A stretch of 64,000 nt of DNA from Brevundimonas sp. (GTDB lineage: Bacteria; Pseudomonadota; Alphaproteobacteria; Caulobacterales; Caulobacteraceae): assembly GCA_003248965.1 (NCBI GenBank), contig QFQU01000016.1, forward strand, positions 14,686-78,685, in the 5' to 3' direction. Made by a program: the position numbers and the translations under genes. Numbering within the stretch: the first letter of the stretch is position 1; the number at the start of each line of letters is the position of its first letter. Below the pieces are notes generated by a model. That model ran no database searches, had not been told where the DNA came from, and saw nothing but the letters and a program-made list of their open reading frames with translations. Of the stretch, positions 34,123 to 43,110 are shown piece after piece.

Positions 34123-35300
34123 TCGAGACACCCCCGCAAACCCTCCCTGGTCCGCCCCAGGGCGACAGCGCCGGACCCCGCGCGCCCAAGTCTCCGGCGC
34201 CGGAGCTCGCCAGCCGGGCACCCCGTCCGAGCGCGGTGCGTCTGCGCAAATCCGTCGTCCAGCTTTTCGTCATCGGCGGGGTGGTCCTGATCTCCGGATC
34301 GCTGGCTTGGGCGTTCGTCGTGCAGCCCGAAATCCGGCAGGGCGCGCGCACCCGCGCCGAGGCCGCGCGCGAGGACGAGGCCCGCGGCGTGGTCCGCCCA
34401 ACCGAGGTCGTCACCGAGCAGCCGGCCACCTACGACCGCCTGCCAGAGCCGCGTTCATCGGCCGAGCCGAGCGAGGTCGACGACGCGCCGGCCGAGCGTT
34501 CCGAACCGCCGCCTCGGGCGGCCCCGCCCGTCTATCGCCCCGTGTCTGCACCGCGGGGACCCGCGCCCGGAGACCTGGCGCGCCGGTCCGGCCTATTCTT
34601 CGCCGAGGTTCGCGACGGTGCGGCGGCCGCCGCGGTCCCGGCGGGCGCCGAGCGGCGGGCTCCGGCCGGCGTTCCTTCGGCCAGCGCGGACTACGGCGCC
34701 ACCTACAACGGCCATGTCCTGACCGCGCCCCTGTCGCCGTATGAACTGAAGGCCGGCGCGATCATCCCCGCCGCCCTGCTGACCGCGGTCGATACCGCCC
34801 GGGCGGGCCCCGTCATCGCCACGGTCACCCAGAACGTCTACGACACGGTCAGCGGCCGCCACCTTGTGCTCCCGCAGGGGACGCGGCTCATCGGCCGCCA
34901 TGAGGGCGAAAGCGCCTATGGGGACCGCCGCGCCTTCCTGACCTGGGACCGGCTGATCCTGCCCAATGGCAAGAGCCTCGTCTTGACCGGCGAGCCCGGC
35001 GTCGACGCCCAGGGCGCCGTCGGCGTGCGGGGCTCGGTCGATCGTCGTCTGTTTCCCCTGCTGGTCGGGACGCTGTTCGCCGGGGCCATCACCACGCTCG
35101 GGCAGATCGCCCGCGACGATGAGGGCGGCGGCGGCCTTCTCGGCGACGCCGGCGACGCGGCGGCCATCGAGGGCGCCCGCGTCGGCGGCCGGCTGATCGA
35201 CCGGGAACTGGAGGTCCGCCCGTCCATCCGGCTGCGGGCGGGCGCGCCCGTGCGGGTGATGATCACCCGCGATCTGATCCTTGAGCCGTACCAGCCATGA
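34119..35300 (+). CDS. trbI: TrbI/VirB10 secretion protein
   Basis: 393 aa. One membrane helix lies at about 48-68 (VVQLFVIGGVVLISGSLAWA). A proline-rich linker follows, then the VirB10 C-terminal domain: YELKAGAIIPAALLTAVDTA, GPVIATVTQNVYDT, LPQGTRLIGRHEG, DRLILPNGKSLVL and the terminal RVMITRDLILEPY. It spans both membranes and gates the channel. It overlaps trbG and traF by 4 nt each (ATGA). Confidence 0.93.
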   Translation: MIETPPQTLPGPPQGDSAGPRAPKSPAPELASRAPRPSAVRLRKSVVQLFVIGGVVLISGSLAWAFVVQPEIRQGARTRAEAAREDEARGVVRPTEVVTEQPATYDRLPEPRSSAEPSEVDDAPAERSEPPPRAAPPVYRPVSAPRGPAPGDLARRSGLFFAEVRDGAAAAAVPAGAERRAPAGVPSASADYGATYNGHVLTAPLSPYELKAGAIIPAALLTAVDTARAGPVIATVTQNVYDTVSGRHLVLPQGTRLIGRHEGESAYGDRRAFLTWDRLILPNGKSLVLTGEPGVDAQGAVGVRGSVDRRLFPLLVGTLFAGAITTLGQIARDDEGGGGLLGDAGDAAAIEGARVGGRLIDRELEVRPSIRLRAGAPVRVMITRDLILEPYQP

Positions 35301-35806
35301 GCCCGCTCGATAATGGAAACCGCTGGTGCGTGACGGGCGTCGCCGTGTTCGCCCTCGGCTGCCTGGCGCTGATCGGCGAGCACGTCCCGGCGTTGGCGCT
35401 CGTCAACGAAAGCCCGAGCCTGCCCGAGGGCCTCTACGCCCGGCGGTTCGGCGCCGAAATCGAGCGTGGCGTCGTGGTGGCCATTCCCCAGCCGACCACG
35501 GCGCGGGCCTATCTCGCGGATCTCGGCATGCCGGGGGACGTGGCGCTGATCAAACGGGTCGCGGCGGCGGGCGGCGACCGCATCTGCGTGGATGGCGCGC
35601 AGTTGCGGACGCCAGGCGGCGTCCGGTGGGTCCGCACCCACGATCGGCGCGGCGCGGTCCTGCCGCGCTGGTCGGGGTGCCGACGGCTCGGGTCGGACGA
35701 ACTCTTTCTGCTCGGCGATACGGCCGGGAGTTTCGACAGCCGGTATTTCGGGCCCGTGATGCGCTCCGAGGTGCTCGGCGTCTATCAGGAGGTGCTGAGA
35801 TGGTGA
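35297..35806 (+). CDS. traF: TraF-like S26 signal peptidase (pilin maturation)
   Basis: 169 aa with one N-terminal membrane helix. NESPSLPEGLYARR carries the catalytic serine region, DVALIKRVAAAGGDRICVDG carries the catalytic lysine, and LFLLGDTAGSFDSRYFGPV is box E. RP4 TraF cyclises the TrbC pilin; the same role is likely here. Its presence after trbI, instead of the DUF2274 gene common in other Trb ICEs, marks this operon type. Confidence 0.9.
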   Translation: MSPLDNGNRWCVTGVAVFALGCLALIGEHVPALALVNESPSLPEGLYARRFGAEIERGVVVAIPQPTTARAYLADLGMPGDVALIKRVAAAGGDRICVDGAQLRTPGGVRWVRTHDRRGAVLPRWSGCRRLGSDELFLLGDTAGSFDSRYFGPVMRSEVLGVYQEVLRW

Positions 35807-36405
35807 GAATGATCCTTTGGGCGGCGGCGCTCCTCGCCTTGGGCGCGCCGGCTTCCGCCCAAACCGTCGACTGGCGCGCGGCGGGCGGCGACCTGTTCGG
35901 CCGAGCGACGGCGGAGGCCGGATCGGCGCCGGCCGACGCAGGGGAGGGGGATGCGCCCCGCCTGGCCGCGCTCAGCCAGCCTTTCCAGGCCGAGATCGCC
36001 CGAGCGGCGGCGGCGCACGGACTGGACGAGAAACTGCTGCACGCCCTGGTCCTGACCGAGTCCGCCTACCAGCTAGGGGCTCTGTCCCCGGCGGGGGCGG
36101 GCGGACTGACCCAGCTCATGCCCGATACGGCCCGCGAACTGGGGGTGGGCGATCGCTTCGATCCGGTCCAGAACCTGCGCGGAGGCGCGGACTATCTTGC
36201 CCGGCAGCTGCTGCGCTTCGGAGACCTGCGCCTCGCGCTGAGCGCCTACAACGCCGGCCCGGGTCGCGTGGCGCGGCTTGGCCGGGTTCCAGATATAGCC
36301 GAGACCCAGGCCTATGTGATTTCGGTCATCGACTGCTACCTGGCCCTGACGGCGGGGCAAGCCCCGCGCAACAGTCTGCACTGCCGCCCGCGTGTGCAGC
36401 CATGA
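35800..36405 (+). CDS. Lytic transglycosylase (TrbN/VirB1-like)
   Basis: 201 aa from ATG 35,800, overlapping traF by 7 nt. A signal peptide ends near PASA|QT. The SLT fold has LDEKLLHALVLTESAYQLGA with the catalytic Glu in TES, then SPAGAGGLTQLMPDTARELG, FDPVQNLRGGADYLARQLL and ALSAYNAGPGRV. It opens peptidoglycan for assembly of the conjugation channel. Confidence 0.92.
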   Translation: MVRMILWAAALLALGAPASAQTVDWRAAGGDLFGRATAEAGSAPADAGEGDAPRLAALSQPFQAEIARAAAAHGLDEKLLHALVLTESAYQLGALSPAGAGGLTQLMPDTARELGVGDRFDPVQNLRGGADYLARQLLRFGDLRLALSAYNAGPGRVARLGRVPDIAETQAYVISVIDCYLALTAGQAPRNSLHCRPRVQP

Positions 36406-36683
36406 TCGGGGTCGGTCTCGGGGAGGACGCGGGAGCCGCCGGGGGCGCCGACGACCTTCTGACGCGCACTGAGGCCTCCGCCTTCCTGTCGCAGCTCGGC
36501 ATCCAGCTGAAGCCCGCGAGCCTCGCCCGGCTCTGGTCGACGGGATCGAACGGACCGCCATGCCGCCATATCCGTTCCAAGCCGTTTTATCCCCGCGGGC
36601 TGCTGCGCGACTGGGCGCGCAGCCAGATCACCGACGTTCGAACCGGGGCCCCGCCGGCCGCTCGGGGGCGGCGTCGTGGCTAG
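36402..36683 (+). CDS. Small DNA-binding protein, excisionase/MerR-like
   Basis: 93 aa from ATG 36,402, overlapping the transglycosylase by 4 nt. Residues about 22-75 (DLLTRTEASAFLSQLGIQLK, then ASLARLWSTGSNGPPCRH) fit a helix-turn-helix of the HTH_17/excisionase class. It is the first of three small genes between the transfer operon and darTG. A directionality factor or regulator is likely; not proven. Confidence 0.7.
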   Translation: MIGVGLGEDAGAAGGADDLLTRTEASAFLSQLGIQLKPASLARLWSTGSNGPPCRHIRSKPFYPRGLLRDWARSQITDVRTGAPPAARGRRRG

Positions 36684-36867
36684 GGCCGGTGTCACAGCGG
36701 CGCAGATTCTCGCGGACCCTGCGGCGAGCTTCGCCCTGAAAGCCGTCCTAACGGAATGGCGGCGACGGGACCCGATCGACGCGGCGAACGACGCCCGCTT
36801 GCTGCGGGACGTATTGGAAGATGAGGTGGACCGGAGACTTGCGGGGCGCTGTCATGACCGGGGATGA
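36676..36867 (+). CDS. Small hypothetical protein, 63 aa
   Basis: 63 aa, helical and charged (ILADPAASFALKAVLTEWRR, then DAANDARLLRDVLEDEVDRR). It overlaps both flanking small genes by a few nt, which supports real translation in one operon. No family is recognised. By position it may assist the excisionase-like proteins. Confidence 0.6.
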   Translation: MARAGVTAAQILADPAASFALKAVLTEWRRRDPIDAANDARLLRDVLEDEVDRRLAGRCHDRG

Positions 36868-37255
36868 AGGGCCGCCGGACGTTGGCGGCAGGGACGACCG
36901 CCTCCTGTCCTGGGACCAGGTGGAACGGATCGCCAGCATCAGCCGGTCGACCGCCTGGCGCATGGAGCGGGATGGCGAGTTCCCGCGCCGCGTCCGCGTG
37001 TCGCCCGGCCGCGTCGGTTGGTGGGAGAGCGAACTGACCCAGTGGAAGCGGAGCCGGTCAGGCGAGGTCCCGCCGCCCCCGCCGCGCAAGGGCGCCCGCG
37101 CGCCGCGGTTGCCGGGGATGCCGCGCTCCATGCCGCGTCCGGGTTCCGGATCGGAGCCCGCGCCAAACCTCCCGGTCGCGGCCCCTGCGCTTACGCCCAG
37201 GAAGCGTCGGCGTCGGCCGGCTGACCCCGGGGCCCAGATCGACTTCGGGTTCTGA
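36854..37255 (+). CDS. AlpA-family regulator / excisionase-like protein
   Basis: 133 aa from ATG 36,854, overlapping the previous gene by 14 nt. Residues about 15-65 are a classic AlpA winged helix: RLLSWDQVERIASISRSTAW then RMERDGEFPRRVRVSPGRVG and WWESELTQWKRSR. The C-terminal half is a proline/arginine-rich tail, an unusual extension for an AlpA protein. AlpA proteins control excision or integrase expression in genomic islands. Confidence 0.83.
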   Translation: MTGDEGPPDVGGRDDRLLSWDQVERIASISRSTAWRMERDGEFPRRVRVSPGRVGWWESELTQWKRSRSGEVPPPPPRKGARAPRLPGMPRSMPRPGSGSEPAPNLPVAAPALTPRKRRRRPADPGAQIDFGF

Positions 37256-37437
37256 GACGCGCTTGACCGGCGCCGCCTGCCCGTCCGGTCGAGGCGGCGA
37301 CCGACCAGGCGGGTCGGCAGGCTTGCCGGCGTTTTGCAATGGGTCGCGCATTGCTCCATGGCGGCTTCTGCACGACAATCGTCCGAATCAGGCAGACAAA
37401 GGACTTGCCGCATTTCTCGGGGGGAACCACGCACGCC

Positions 37438-38082
37438 ATGCCTGCGCCGGCACGCCCGAAAATCTATCACATCACCCACATGGACAACCTGCCGACGATC
37501 ATCGGCCAAGGCGGGCTGTTCAGCGACGCCCGGATGATCGCCGCCGGCGGCCCGGTCACCGCCATCGGCATGGCCTCGATCAAGGCGCGGCGCCTGGGCC
37601 TTCCGGTGCGCTGCCATCCTGGCGATACGGTCGGCCAGTATGTCCCGTTCTATTTTTGTTCTAGATCGGTGATGCTCTATCTGCTACATCGGGGCAATCA
37701 TCCCGAGGTCAACTACCGCGGCGGCCAGGAACCGATCGTCCACTTGGAGGCCGACCTGCGCACGGTGGTGGACTGGGCGCAGGCTCACGGGCGGCGCTGG
37801 GCGTTCACCTTGTCGAATGCAGGCGCCTACTATGCGGAGTTTCGCGACAGCCTCGAGGCGCTCGACGAAATCCGTTGGGACGCGGTGATGTCCAATGCCT
37901 GGTCCGCCGCCGAGGTTCGGGAAGGCAAGCAGGCCGAGTTTCTCCTGCACGACAGCGTCCCGTGGGATCTGGTGGAACGGATCGGGGTGGTGAACCAGCC
38001 CGTCAAGCTGGCGGTGGAGGCCCGATTGCGCGGCGCCGCCCACGCGCCGCGCGTCGACCTGCAGCCGACGTGGTATTACTAG
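37438..38082 (+). CDS. darT: DarT ssDNA thymidine ADP-ribosyltransferase toxin
   Basis: 214 aa from ATG 37,438. It has the DarT/DUF4433 signature: PKIYHITHMDNLPTIIGQGG at the start, VGQYVPFYFCSRSVMLYLLHRGN, and the catalytic glutamate segment REGKQAEFLLHDSVPWD. DarT transfers ADP-ribose from NAD to thymidine in single-stranded DNA, which blocks replication and defends against phage. darG follows 9 nt downstream. The 182 nt upstream of ATG show no gene and probably hold the promoter. Confidence 0.92.
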   Translation: MPAPARPKIYHITHMDNLPTIIGQGGLFSDARMIAAGGPVTAIGMASIKARRLGLPVRCHPGDTVGQYVPFYFCSRSVMLYLLHRGNHPEVNYRGGQEPIVHLEADLRTVVDWAQAHGRRWAFTLSNAGAYYAEFRDSLEALDEIRWDAVMSNAWSAAEVREGKQAEFLLHDSVPWDLVERIGVVNQPVKLAVEARLRGAAHAPRVDLQPTWYY

Positions 38083-38091
38083 GGGGGAGCG

Positions 38092-39147
38092 ATGATCACA
38101 TTCACCAGCGGCGACATCCTGAAGTCGGGCGCCGAGGCGCTCGTCAACACCGTCAACTGCGTCGGCGTCATGGGCCGGGGCGTCGCGCTGCAATTCAAGA
38201 ACGCGTTCCAGGACAATTATGAGGCCTATGCGCGGGCGTGCGAAGCGCAGGAGGTCCAGCCGGGCCGGATGTTCGTCTATGAGCGCCATCGCCTGGATAC
38301 GCCGCGCTTCATCATCAATTTTCCGACCAAACGCCACTGGCGCGGCAAGAGCCGGATGGAGGACATCGACGCCGGCCTGATCGACCTGATTCGCGTGATC
38401 CGCGAGCGGAAGATCCGGTCGATCGCCATTCCGCCGCTCGGCAGCGGCCTGGGCGGACTGGATTGGCGTCAGGTGCGGCCGCGCATCGAGCAAGCCCTGC
38501 AGGCTGTCCCGGATGTCGAGGTCATCGTCTACGAGCCGGGCGGCGCGCCCGCGGCCGACGCGATGTCGAGGTCGCGCGCGGCGCCGGCGATGTCGCCGGG
38601 CCGCGCGGCGCTGGTCGGGCTGGTCGACCGATATCTCAACGGCCTGCTGGACCCGTTCGTCAGCCTGCTCGAGGTCCACAAGCTGATGTACTTCATGCAG
38701 GAAGCCGGCGAACCGCTGAAGCTGCGCTACGCCAAGGCCTTTTACGGGCCCTACGCCGAGAACCTCCGGCATGTGCTGCGCGAGGTCGAAGGCCACTATC
38801 TGTCCGGCTACGCCGATGGCGGCGACGCGCCGACCAAACGGCTCGAGCTGGTGCCCGGCGCGGTCGTCGACGCCCAGGCCAAGCTCAAGGACGCCCCCGA
38901 GACGCAGGCGCGCTTCGAGCGCGTGACCGATCTGGTCGAGGGCTTCGAGTCGCCGTTCGGCCTGGAGCTTCTGGCGACGGTGCACTGGGTCGCGACCCGG
39001 CTGGACGCCGGAAGCGCGGACGCGGCGGTGTCCGAGACCTATGCCTGGGGCGAGCGCAAGCGCCAGTTCTCGCCCGAGCAGGTGCGGCTGGCCTATGACG
39101 TCCTGCAGGACAAGGGCTGGTTGGCGTCGCGGCCGCTGGCGGCCTGA
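38092..39147 (+). CDS. darG: DarG macrodomain antitoxin
   Basis: 351 aa. Residues 1-155 form a macrodomain (ITFTSGDILKSGAEALVNTV, NCVGVMGRGVALQFK, IPPLGSGLGGLDW) that removes ADP-ribose from DNA. The C-terminal part (about 175-350, LVDRYLNGLLDPFVSLLEVH, KLMYFMQEAGEPLKLRYAKA) is the DarG domain thought to bind DarT directly. Its stop overlaps the next start (TGATG), coupling it to the ATPase gene that follows. Confidence 0.93.
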   Translation: MITFTSGDILKSGAEALVNTVNCVGVMGRGVALQFKNAFQDNYEAYARACEAQEVQPGRMFVYERHRLDTPRFIINFPTKRHWRGKSRMEDIDAGLIDLIRVIRERKIRSIAIPPLGSGLGGLDWRQVRPRIEQALQAVPDVEVIVYEPGGAPAADAMSRSRAAPAMSPGRAALVGLVDRYLNGLLDPFVSLLEVHKLMYFMQEAGEPLKLRYAKAFYGPYAENLRHVLREVEGHYLSGYADGGDAPTKRLELVPGAVVDAQAKLKDAPETQARFERVTDLVEGFESPFGLELLATVHWVATRLDAGSADAAVSETYAWGERKRQFSPEQVRLAYDVLQDKGWLASRPLAA

Positions 39148-41120
39148 TGGCGACCCATCGCGTTCAGCTTCAGGCCAAGCAGGACCACATCGAGACCGTC
39201 GTTCGCACGACGGAGCCGCTGCGCGCGATCGCCGAACTGGTTTAGAACGGATTCGACGCGGGCGCCACGCGCGTCCATGTCGAGTTTCGGCGTACGGCGC
39301 TGGGCGGCGTCGACGAGATCATCGTCAACGACGACGGCGAGGGGATCAGCGCGGACCGCGCGGACCGGGATTTCGGACAACTCGGCGAATCCTGGAAACG
39401 CTCCGCCGCGCCGAGCGGCCGCGCCTATCACGGCAAGGAGGGACGGGGTCGGCTGCGGTTCTTCTCCCTGGCCGACCGCGCCCGCTGGACCTCGCGATAC
39501 GCGAGCGAGGACGGTCTCAAACAGCTGTCGATCGACATCCGCGCCGAATCCATCGAGACCGCCGAGATCGGCGACCCGGAGCCGGCGGTCGGCGCCCCGG
39601 GCGTTTCGGTGTCGTTGCATCCGCTGAAACAGAACCTCGACGCCCTCGTCACCGACGAGCAGCGCCGGCAGTTCACCGCCATCTTCGCCCAGTATCTGAA
39701 GCTCTACCCGCAGCTGGAGCTCTGGTACGACGGCGCCCGGATCGATCCGTCGACGGCGATCGCCGACGCCGTCTCTCTCGTCCTGCCGCCCATCGTCGGC
39801 AGGGACCGGACGATCCGCGACGTGAAGCTCGACATCGTCGAATGGTCGACGCCGATCGACAGCCGCAAGATCCACTTCTGCGGCGACAACGGCATTGTGC
39901 TCGGCTCGCAGCCGGCGCGCATCAATGCGCCAGACTTCGCCTTCTCGATCTACGCGACCTCCAGCTTCTTCGTCGAACTCGCCGCCGACAACCTGCTCGA
40001 ACTGGAGCTGACCGACGGCGATTTCGCCAGGGTCGTGGAGGCGGTCCGCGATCAGTCGCAGGCGCACTTCCGCAGACGCGGCCACGAGCGGGCCGGACGC
40101 CTGATCGAGGAGCTCAAGGCCGCGGGAGCCTATCCCTACGAGGGGGACCCGACCGATACGCTTCAGCAGCGGGAGCGGGACGTGTTCGACATGGCGACCT
40201 ACGCCGTGTCCAACTACTCCAAGGAGTTCCGCAAGGCCGACACCGGCCTGAAGCGCATGACCCTGACCCTGCTGCGTGAGGCGCTGCGGCACAACCCGGA
40301 CTCGCTGACCCAGATCCTGCACGCCGTGGTGGGACTCCCCAAGGAGCGGCAGAACCAGTTCTCGGCCCTGCTCAAGAAGACCGAACTGTCCAACATCATC
40401 GCGGCGTCCAGCCTGATCGCCGACCGGATCGCCTTCCTCCAGACGCTGCGCCAGGCCGTGTTCGACACCGACGGCAAGAAGGTCATTCGCGAACGCGGCG
40501 GCCTGGACCTGCTGGTGCGGGACAACACCTGGATTTTCGGCGAGCAGTTTCACCTCGCGGTTCCCGAAGCGGGCCTGACCAAGGTGATGCAACGGGTCTC
40601 GGAGGACCTGGGCGGGAAGCGCGCCGGCGGGCGGGTCACCAAGCCGGACGGTCGCACCGGCCGGGTCGACCAGTTGCTCGGCCGCAGCATCCCCGGGCCC
40701 CATCAGGAAAGACGGGAGTATCTGATCGTGGAGCTCAAGCGGCCCTCGGCCAAGGCCGATCGCAAGATGCTCAACCAGATTTCCGACTACGCCTTGGCCC
40801 TCGCCGGCGCGCCCGACTTCCGGCACACCGACACGCGGTGGAACTTCTTCCTGGTCGTGGGCGAATACGACGACATCGTCGGACAGGCGATCACACAGGA
40901 AGGACGCGAGATCGGCATCGCCGTGCGACAGCCCAACTATACGGTGTGGGTGCGGTGCTGGGGCGAAATCCTCCGCGAATGCGACGCCCGGCTGCAGTAC
41001 ATCCAGGACCACCTGAAGGTCGAGATTTCCGACGAGGAGATCGCCAGCCGGCTTCGGGCCTTGCAGACAAGCTTCGGCCGGGAGGCCGGCGACGACCCCG
41101 AGACCTCGCCGGGGTCCTGA
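39147..41120 (+). pseudogene. GHKL ATPase with C-terminal nuclease-like domain, interrupted by in-frame TAG
   Basis: The 658-codon frame opens at ATG 39,147, sharing an A with the darG stop. It has one internal stop, TAG at 39,243-39,245 (codon 33). The stop falls inside the ATP-binding motif, IAELV-stop-NGFDAGA, where a tryptophan (TGG) is a likely ancestral codon. The rest is intact: VNDDGEGI, then GKEGRGRLRFFSL complete the GHKL fold. Near the C-terminus, VDQLLG followed by REYLIVELKRPS has a D...ExK pattern as in PD-(D/E)XK nucleases. A shorter product could start at ATG 39,609 but would lack the ATPase. The frame looks recently inactivated, suppressed, or a sequencing error; function unknown, probably defence. 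Confidence 0.85.
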
Positions 41121-41194
41121 CCTACGACTGGCGCTTTCAGCCAGCGGGTTCGTCGTTTCCAACTGCGCCGCCTCGGCTGCGCGCGCGATCCGCT

Positions 41195-42022
41195 CTAGTC
41201 GAGCGCGACGGCCTGCGGCCGAGCGGCGCGGAACTGGGGCCAGGCTTCGCCGAGCACCTTGATCGCCGAGCGGAAGAACAGGAGGGCGATGACGCCGCCG
41301 ACGAGGATGTCGGGCCAGCCCGCGTTGAACCAGGCCACTCCGCCCGCCGCGATCAACACGCCGGTGTTGGCGATGACGTCGTTGCGCGAGCACTCGAAGG
41401 TGCTCGACAGGTTCACGTCGCGGTTCCGGAACCGGTAGAGCATTGCGAGGCAGGCCAGGTTCGCGACCAGGGCGATCGCGCCGAACACGCCCATGGTCTC
41501 GGCGGTCGGGGTGATGTCGCCCATCAGCTTGCGGACCACTTCCACAAAGACCCAGATTCCGAAGGCGGCGATGACTGCGGCCTTCACGAGCGCCGCTCCG
41601 GCGCGCCAGCGCAGGCTGCGCTTCAGGGCGTAGAGGCTTAGCCCGTAGACAAGGGCGTCGCCGAGCATGTCGACGGAATCGGCCATCAGGGCGGTGGACC
41701 GCGCGAACAGTCCCGCCCCGAACTCGGCGAAGAACATCAGCAGATTGATCACCAGCACGATGACCAGCACGCGCCGGACGTCGGCGTGCTCACCCAGCGC
41801 GGCGATCTCGTCGCCCTTGGCGGAACAGCAGTCATCGCCCGCGAAATGGGTCTGGGCCGGGACGATGGGCGCGGCCGTGACGAAGGACGGCGTGGACGCG
41901 CAGGGGGTCGGCCCGGCGCAGCACCCCGCCGCCGCCGAAGCGGACGCCGGCTCCAGGACGCTCTGGCTCGAACAGGTCGGGCCGACCTCGTCGGACGTCG
42001 GAGGGGAGCAGCAGTCTTTCAT
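41195..42022 (-). CDS. Cation diffusion facilitator (CDF) metal exporter with Cys-rich N-terminus
   Basis: 275 aa from ATG 42,022. The first ~85 residues are rich in cysteine pairs (MKDCCSPP, AGCCAGPTPC, GDDCCSAKG), a probable metal-binding tail. Membrane helices follow, with CDF motifs STALMADSVDMLGDALVYGL and SRNDVIANTGVLIAAG. The C-terminal cytoplasmic domain is very short. It is divergent from a MerR gene whose dyad overlaps its promoter, so it is probably induced by a divalent metal (Zn, Cd, Co or Pb). Confidence 0.88.
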   Translation of the reverse strand: MKDCCSPPTSDEVGPTCSSQSVLEPASASAAAGCCAGPTPCASTPSFVTAAPIVPAQTHFAGDDCCSAKGDEIAALGEHADVRRVLVIVLVINLLMFFAEFGAGLFARSTALMADSVDMLGDALVYGLSLYALKRSLRWRAGAALVKAAVIAAFGIWVFVEVVRKLMGDITPTAETMGVFGAIALVANLACLAMLYRFRNRDVNLSSTFECSRNDVIANTGVLIAAGGVAWFNAGWPDILVGGVIALLFFRSAIKVLGEAWPQFRAARPQAVALD

Positions 42023-42056
42023 CGGAGCGAGCCTTGCCGGAAACGTGTCGGCCGCC

Positions 42057-42087
42057 GATATACGATCTATAGTCCCTATAGGTTCAA
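42057..42087 (-). promoter_or_regulatory. MerR-type promoter/operator for CDF gene
   Basis: Reading leftward, TTGAAC (-35) and TATATC (-10) are separated by exactly 19 bp. The spacer contains the dyad CTATAG-GGA-CTATAG (42,067-42,081). A 19-20-bp spacer with a central dyad is the hallmark of MerR-activated promoters. The CDF start codon lies 35 nt downstream. Confidence 0.85.
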
Positions 42088-42092
42088 GGCCT

Positions 42093-42539
42093 GTGACAGA
42101 GAGATTTTCGATCGGCGAGCTTGGGCGGCGCACGGGCTGCAAGGTGGTCACCATCCGCTACTACGAGCAGATCGGTCTATTGGACGCGCCGGAACGCGGG
42201 GAGGGCGGCCACCGCGTCTATGAGCGGGCGCATCTGGACCGGCTGTCCTTCATCCGACGCGCCCGTGATCTCGGCTTCTCGCACGACGACATCCGCAGCC
42301 TGCTGACGCTGTCCACCGGGCCTGCCGCCGGTCCGTGCCAGGCGGTCGATCATGTGGCGGCGGCTCATCTGGACGCGGTGCGGGCCAAGATCTCGGATCT
42401 TCGGCGCCTGGAACTGATCCTTGTCTCGGTGCTCGACCAGTGTGGGCGGACGACGGTCGAAGCCTGCTGCGTGCTCGACGCCCTGAGAGCGCCGTCCGCT
42501 GAGGATGGCGTGCGCCCTGCCTTTGTTACCACCGTTTGA
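42093..42539 (+). CDS. MerR-family metal-responsive regulator
   Basis: 148 aa from GTG 42,093, which gives the standard MerR start (TERFSIGELGRRTGCKVVTI). The winged helix continues RYYEQIGLLDAPERGEGGHR. After the dimer helix (KISDLRRLELILVSVLDQCG) come candidate metal ligands: Cys in GPCQAVDH and a CGRTTVEACCVLDAL tail, resembling the CadR/PbrR/ZntR group. It is divergent from the CDF exporter over a dyad promoter. Confidence 0.9.
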   Translation: MTERFSIGELGRRTGCKVVTIRYYEQIGLLDAPERGEGGHRVYERAHLDRLSFIRRARDLGFSHDDIRSLLTLSTGPAAGPCQAVDHVAAAHLDAVRAKISDLRRLELILVSVLDQCGRTTVEACCVLDALRAPSAEDGVRPAFVTTV

Positions 42540-42582
42540 CCGTCACCAGGTCTGAGTGAGGGGTCGTGCGGCCGCAGCCGCC

Positions 42583-43059
42583 TTACGCGCCGTTGTGTCG
42601 TCCGAAGGGGCGCGTCGAGCCGTCCGCGAGGATCAGGAGAGTGACATAGGGCTCTCGGCCGGCGGCCTCCATGCCGGGCGATCCGGCCGGCATGCCGGGC
42701 GCAGTCAGGGCGCGCGCGGCGGGGGCCTCGCGCAGGAGCCGTTCGACATCCGACGCCGGCACATGGCCTTCGATCGCGTAGCGGCCGACCACGCCGGTGT
42801 GGCACGACGCGAGGCGGTCCGGAATCCCGTGACGGGCCCGGATCGGGGCGAGGTCTTCGAGGTCGACCACGCGCGCCGTCCAGCCGGCGCCGCGCATGTG
42901 TGCGACCCAGCCGCCGCAGCAGCCGCACCAGGGCGTCTTGTAGACGGTGATCTGCCGCGCGACCCGACCGGGGGTCTGCGCCAGGGCGAGGGGCGGGAGG
43001 GCGGCGGCCGCCAGACCCGTGACAAGCGCGGCGCGGCGGGTGAGACGAAGAGAGGACAT
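42583..43059 (-). CDS. DUF411 periplasmic metal-associated protein
   Basis: 158 aa from ATG 43,059. The signal peptide has a twin-arginine-like start (TRRAALVTGLAAAALPPLAL), then the DUF411 core ITVYKTPWCGCCGGWVAHMR with its CxCC metal-binding site, SCHTGVVGRYAIEGHVPASD and GMPAGSPGME. DUF411 proteins accompany copper and other metal-resistance genes. It reads opposite to the czc operon and ends near the merR 3' end. Confidence 0.87.
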   Translation of the reverse strand: MSSLRLTRRAALVTGLAAAALPPLALAQTPGRVARQITVYKTPWCGCCGGWVAHMRGAGWTARVVDLEDLAPIRARHGIPDRLASCHTGVVGRYAIEGHVPASDVERLLREAPAARALTAPGMPAGSPGMEAAGREPYVTLLILADGSTRPFGRHNGA

Positions 43060-43110
43060 GGCGGCTCCTGCGGACGGACCTGATCCTAGCAGCGCGCCGG
43101 CTGCGTGCAC

